DNA of 61,458 bases, taken from positions 1-61,458 of the forward strand of contig JADNRX010000323.1 of NCBI GenBank assembly GCA_015501595.1. Direction: 5' to 3'. The translations under genes were made by a program, and so were the position numbers. The notes below the pieces were generated by a model that saw nothing but the letters and a program-made list of their open reading frames with translations, did no database searches and was not told where the DNA came from. Shown here one piece after another: positions 58,500 through 61,458 of this stretch; position 1 is the first letter of the stretch; each line of letters opens with the position of its first letter. Origin of the DNA: Hymenopellis radicata (taxonomy: Eukaryota; Basidiomycota; Agaricomycetes; Agaricales; Physalacriaceae).

Positions 58500-59782
58500 A
58501 CGGACAAGAAACCATCCCTATGTGAGAATATCCACACCAGGCAGAAGCCATCTAACGAATCACTCTTGGGCAATGTGTCCCAGTCCGCCACAGAAGCAAA
58601 GATGCGTTGTTCAGGAGCGTCTGGGAAGATCGAACCTTTTGTAGGGGTAATGGACAGCCAAGGTAAAAGGCGCAGGACCTCCGGATCTGACGTCGACGAA
58701 TCGTGAGCCAAATACGTCGAAGGAGTGGAGAAGAACCGAGGGAGGGGGACAGTTGTATTCTTGGTCACACTGACTGGGGTTGTCTCCCGGCCTGCAGACA
58801 GCGAACTTCAGATCAAAATGTGTTTGAGAGGTGAAGCTGCTTACCATGCACCAGGAGTTCCTTCTGGAGCGATGCGCATGACTCCCGCAACTGCCTGCTT
58901 TTTGGCTTGAACCTGCCTTACCGCTGGCAGGCTGTGGCACGCTATAAGTAATGTATATGACATGCCATGAAAAAGACTGACGAGTTCATCTGGGTTTCTG
59001 CCAATAGAAATAACCGATATCTGTGGGAGCTCAGAGTGAGAAAAGAGTTGATAGGGGAAAAGAAATTTATGTGTCTGATCCATCATACTGGGAGTTGAAG
59101 CTCGAAATCAGCCGTTCTCAAGACGATCCAAGTAATACTCACTGGTCCCGTTTACCTGTCACAGATGAGGAGCCCTTGTTCCGATATGCGCAGGGAACTT
59201 ACCATCAAGAAGAGTATGGTATTGCGTCTCCAATTCATAATCGATGTCTAATAGGTCCTGCACACGGTCCGCTAGTGCGTTGGTGCTGAGAAATGCCTCC
59301 GATGATCTAAGATTGTTAAGGCCAGCAGCGATGTACATCTTTCCTAGATTAGCGCTGGCGGTGACGGGGTGGAGCACTAGCTGGAAGAACGAGGACAAGT
59401 TATACTCATCTCCGAGTCCGTTGTAAACGGCGTTGGCTGCATCGAGACGGGTGTCCCAAGCAGCCATCACAGTTTCAGCTCTAAAGGTGTTCTGAGTAAG
59501 GTTGAACGAGGGTAAAGAAAAGGTCTTACTCCCAAGCTTACTCCCTGTAATAGACAAGACTGTACGTAGTCGAGTTGAACAGCTCTGGTTTCTTGCGGAC
59601 ATTGAATCGAGTTTGGTTAGCAATGATGTCGGTAACGGCAAGCGCATTCTCATCAGATAATGCGAACTCTCGTTGAGCCCAACTTGTAACGAAGGTGTTG
59701 AGGTTATCCGGATTCCAAGCTGAAGCATCCCAACCATCATGTAGTCTCTTCTAAACAGACGGACGATACAATGACGAAGCAA
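58500..59782 (-). pseudogene. GH115-type glycoside hydrolase, C-terminal fragment
   Basis: GH115 enzymes remove glucuronic acid side chains from xylan. Minus-strand blocks in order: DYMM, GWDASAWNPDNLNTFVTSW, RFNVRKKPELFNSTTYSLVY, DEYNLSSFFQLVLHPVTASA, NLGKMYIAAGLNNLRSSEAF, MMDQTH, KKQAVAGVMRIAPEGTPGAW, SFDVFGSRFVDV and WLSITPTKGSIFPDAPEQR. GT-AG introns separate them. One G is missing near 59731. Most of the N-terminal catalytic region is absent upstream of 59782, where unrelated repeat sequence begins. It is probably a truncated gene. Confidence 0.8.
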
Positions 59783-59797
59783 GTAAGTATTGTATGT

Positions 59798-60232
59798 AGT
59801 CTGTCGGAGATCGCGGGGTTCTTGGCCCGGAACCAGTTGATTATGTCATCTCCCAATTGGGAACACGGAGCTTGACGTGTCTGCATACTAAGTCACTCTC
59901 AAAGACGTGTCATATAGTAGAAATAGATATCTATCTGTATTAAGCAACTGTTCTAGGATTTTTTGCGAACCAGCAATGCTGCAGCAAACAGTTTATGTCT
60001 GGCACCACGCGATAATGTGGCTGTGCCACAAATATCCAACTCATTGAATTTGGGCCATGAGACACTCAAGGAACTTGCAATGACATTCAAAGGTTCATTA
60101 AAATCATTTCTACATCATGTAAATGGCTCAAGAGCAGTGAAGGTACGGCAACGCGTTCACGACGCATCACCCAAATCGGGCTATCACATAATCAACCGGT
60201 TCCGGGCCAAGTACCCCGCGATTACAATTAGA
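59798..60232. repeat. Short inverted repeat of a coding-like fragment
   Basis: On the minus strand near 59798-59860 the bases read IINWFRAKNPAI; on the plus strand near 60172-60232 they read HIINRFRAKYPAI. The two share about 40 of 50 bases in opposite orientation. The source gene is not recognised. Confidence 0.6.
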
Positions 60233-60364
60233 CTAACCATCATGATAGTTGAGGAAGAATTCTATCTCACGCTCGTAGGGTTTCATATCACCGACGTTGA
60301 CTATCCATAGTCGCATAGCGTTACGATAATACGATCTACGGCTATCGACATTTGTTCGTGAATC

Positions 60365-60591
60365 TAAATCGGCTTTTCCATCGAAGACATTCTCGACCAG
60401 GAACGTGATGCCGCCCTTGGGAAGGGTGGTCTCGGTCGCCAGGCTCAGAAGCTCCGTGGGGCGAAGGATGAGGAGGCACTTGCCGTCGTCGAGGACGACG
60501 ACGACATTGAGGTTGAATCCGCCAAGGACATGGAAAAGGCTGCTCAAGAGGAAATTCCTCTCAGTCGTTGCATACCGACATAGTCACATGG
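60365..60591 (+). other. Acidic coding-like fragment
   Basis: A stop-free frame reads IGFSIEDILDQERDAALGKG, QAQKLRGAKDEEALAVVEDD and AKDMEKAAQEEIPLSR before a stop at about 60589. It has no start codon and looks like an exon of a decayed gene. No family is recognised. Confidence 0.35.
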
Positions 60592-60719
60592 ACGCGGGTG
60601 ACGACAGAGGTAGCGGGCCTTGCGGTGCGAATGGCGTTATCCGCGTTATTAGAGGTATTACATCAGTCAGCCAGATAATAGTTATGTCCTATAACCTGTT
60701 CAGGCTTTGAAAGCAGTTA

Positions 60720-61458
60720 TGCAAGAGTGAGTCTACTGCGCATTGTCACTTTCTTACCTCTCATGTGTAGCATATAAGAGATACCTCTTAGTTCATTCAA
60801 TATGATATATATTCATAACTGAACACTTTTTAGGATGCCCTTTGAAGTAGAACATGAAATATTACTATCTGAAGGTAGCCCAACCTATGTACAGAGCTTA
60901 GGACGAGTTCCTGACCTAATTACTTCATTAAATTACTGGTTTGAGACCTAGAGATCATACAGATAACATATATACACGTCCTATAGAAGGAATGAAGGTA
61001 GTAGCATGTGTGAGACACGTTAAATTGAGTGGACGATCCTCCCTCTAGAGCGTGGGAATTTTGATCAAAACTCCGGTGAGGAGGAAGACTGACCTCTAGA
61101 ACACTGGTCACTTCACCAAATGACATGGTTCCTTTTGTAAAAAGGTTGTAAATGAATATCTAAAGGTAGCCTAGTACAATTTAGAGAGGTATCCCTATAT
61201 TAAATAACCAAAAATGCGAAAATGCTTAAAACAGCACTGAGGACCTATCTATACATGGACTACTGGGTTGGGGACACTCTCTATATCATAAATAGAGGGT
61301 TTGTACTGCTATAAACGATGTATCAAAGTATCAGGTCCCCAGAGTGGCAGGATCCTATGCTATATCCCTGGTGGCCCTGGAGCAGTCCATCCTGATATAT
61401 CTCTTGAGCCCTTTCATGAAATCACCTGAAAATGATATCAGATATCGTTCTATAGTAC
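60720..61458. other. AT-rich tail, no gene recognised
   Basis: Base composition is more AT-rich than the rest of the window. All frames are short. No repeat ends or RNA gene are seen. Confidence 0.4.

Overview
This window looks like accessory chromosome sequence from a filamentous basidiomycete, most likely an agaricomycete. The evidence is short spliceosomal introns (about 47-60 nt), a CUL1 gene in nine exons, a tandemly amplified F-box family, a UstYa-type (DUF3328) protein, remnants of a GH115 glycoside hydrolase and of a cytochrome b5-acyl-CoA dehydrogenase, and a Ngaro/DIRS-type tyrosine-recombinase retrotransposon. The species cannot be named from the sequence.

Layout. 1-6230: housekeeping block with a U5 snRNP 40-kDa WD40 protein (minus, runs off the left edge), cullin-1 (minus) and a divergent plus-strand gene with a nuclease-like E-x-K motif. 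6250-12930: repeat-rich block with a hAT-type MITE (8-bp target duplication), a 1.2-kb nested inverted repeat, and an F-box gene split by a 1.9-kb terminal-inverted-repeat element. 13239-21727: a DUF4470-like gene, a second hAT-type MITE, a UstYa-like gene, a decayed paralogue of the nuclease-like gene, a hotdog thioesterase and a conserved fungal protein. 22029-40350: a direct segmental duplication. Each unit carries an F-box gene (minus) and a maltose/galactoside-type O-acetyltransferase (plus). Unit 1 keeps an intact acetyltransferase. In unit 2 that gene has a 5.7-kb Ngaro element in intron 1 and a 10-bp exon deletion. Four short tRNA-headed SINE-like repeats lie between and after these units. 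42671-49172: peroxisomal-type thiolase, a multi-membrane-span receptor-like protein and a divergent intact F-box gene. 49975-61458: mostly relics, namely a hAT-like element abutting a broken Ty3/gypsy element, MFS transporter and cytochrome b5-ACAD fragments, another MITE and a GH115 fragment.

How the genes relate. CUL1 is the scaffold of SCF ubiquitin ligases and F-box proteins are its substrate adaptors, so the window holds the scaffold and four adaptor-family copies in different states: two intact or nearly so, one frameshifted, one split. The F-box and acetyltransferase copies give internal references that date and delimit the insertions.

Recurrent single-base frameshifts in otherwise well conserved genes (U5-40K, thiolase, GH115, DUF4470-like, F-box) mostly sit in homopolymers. 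Assembly error and real decay cannot be separated from this sequence alone. Gene boundaries come from conserved protein blocks plus GT-AG (twice GC-AG) splice sites read by eye.
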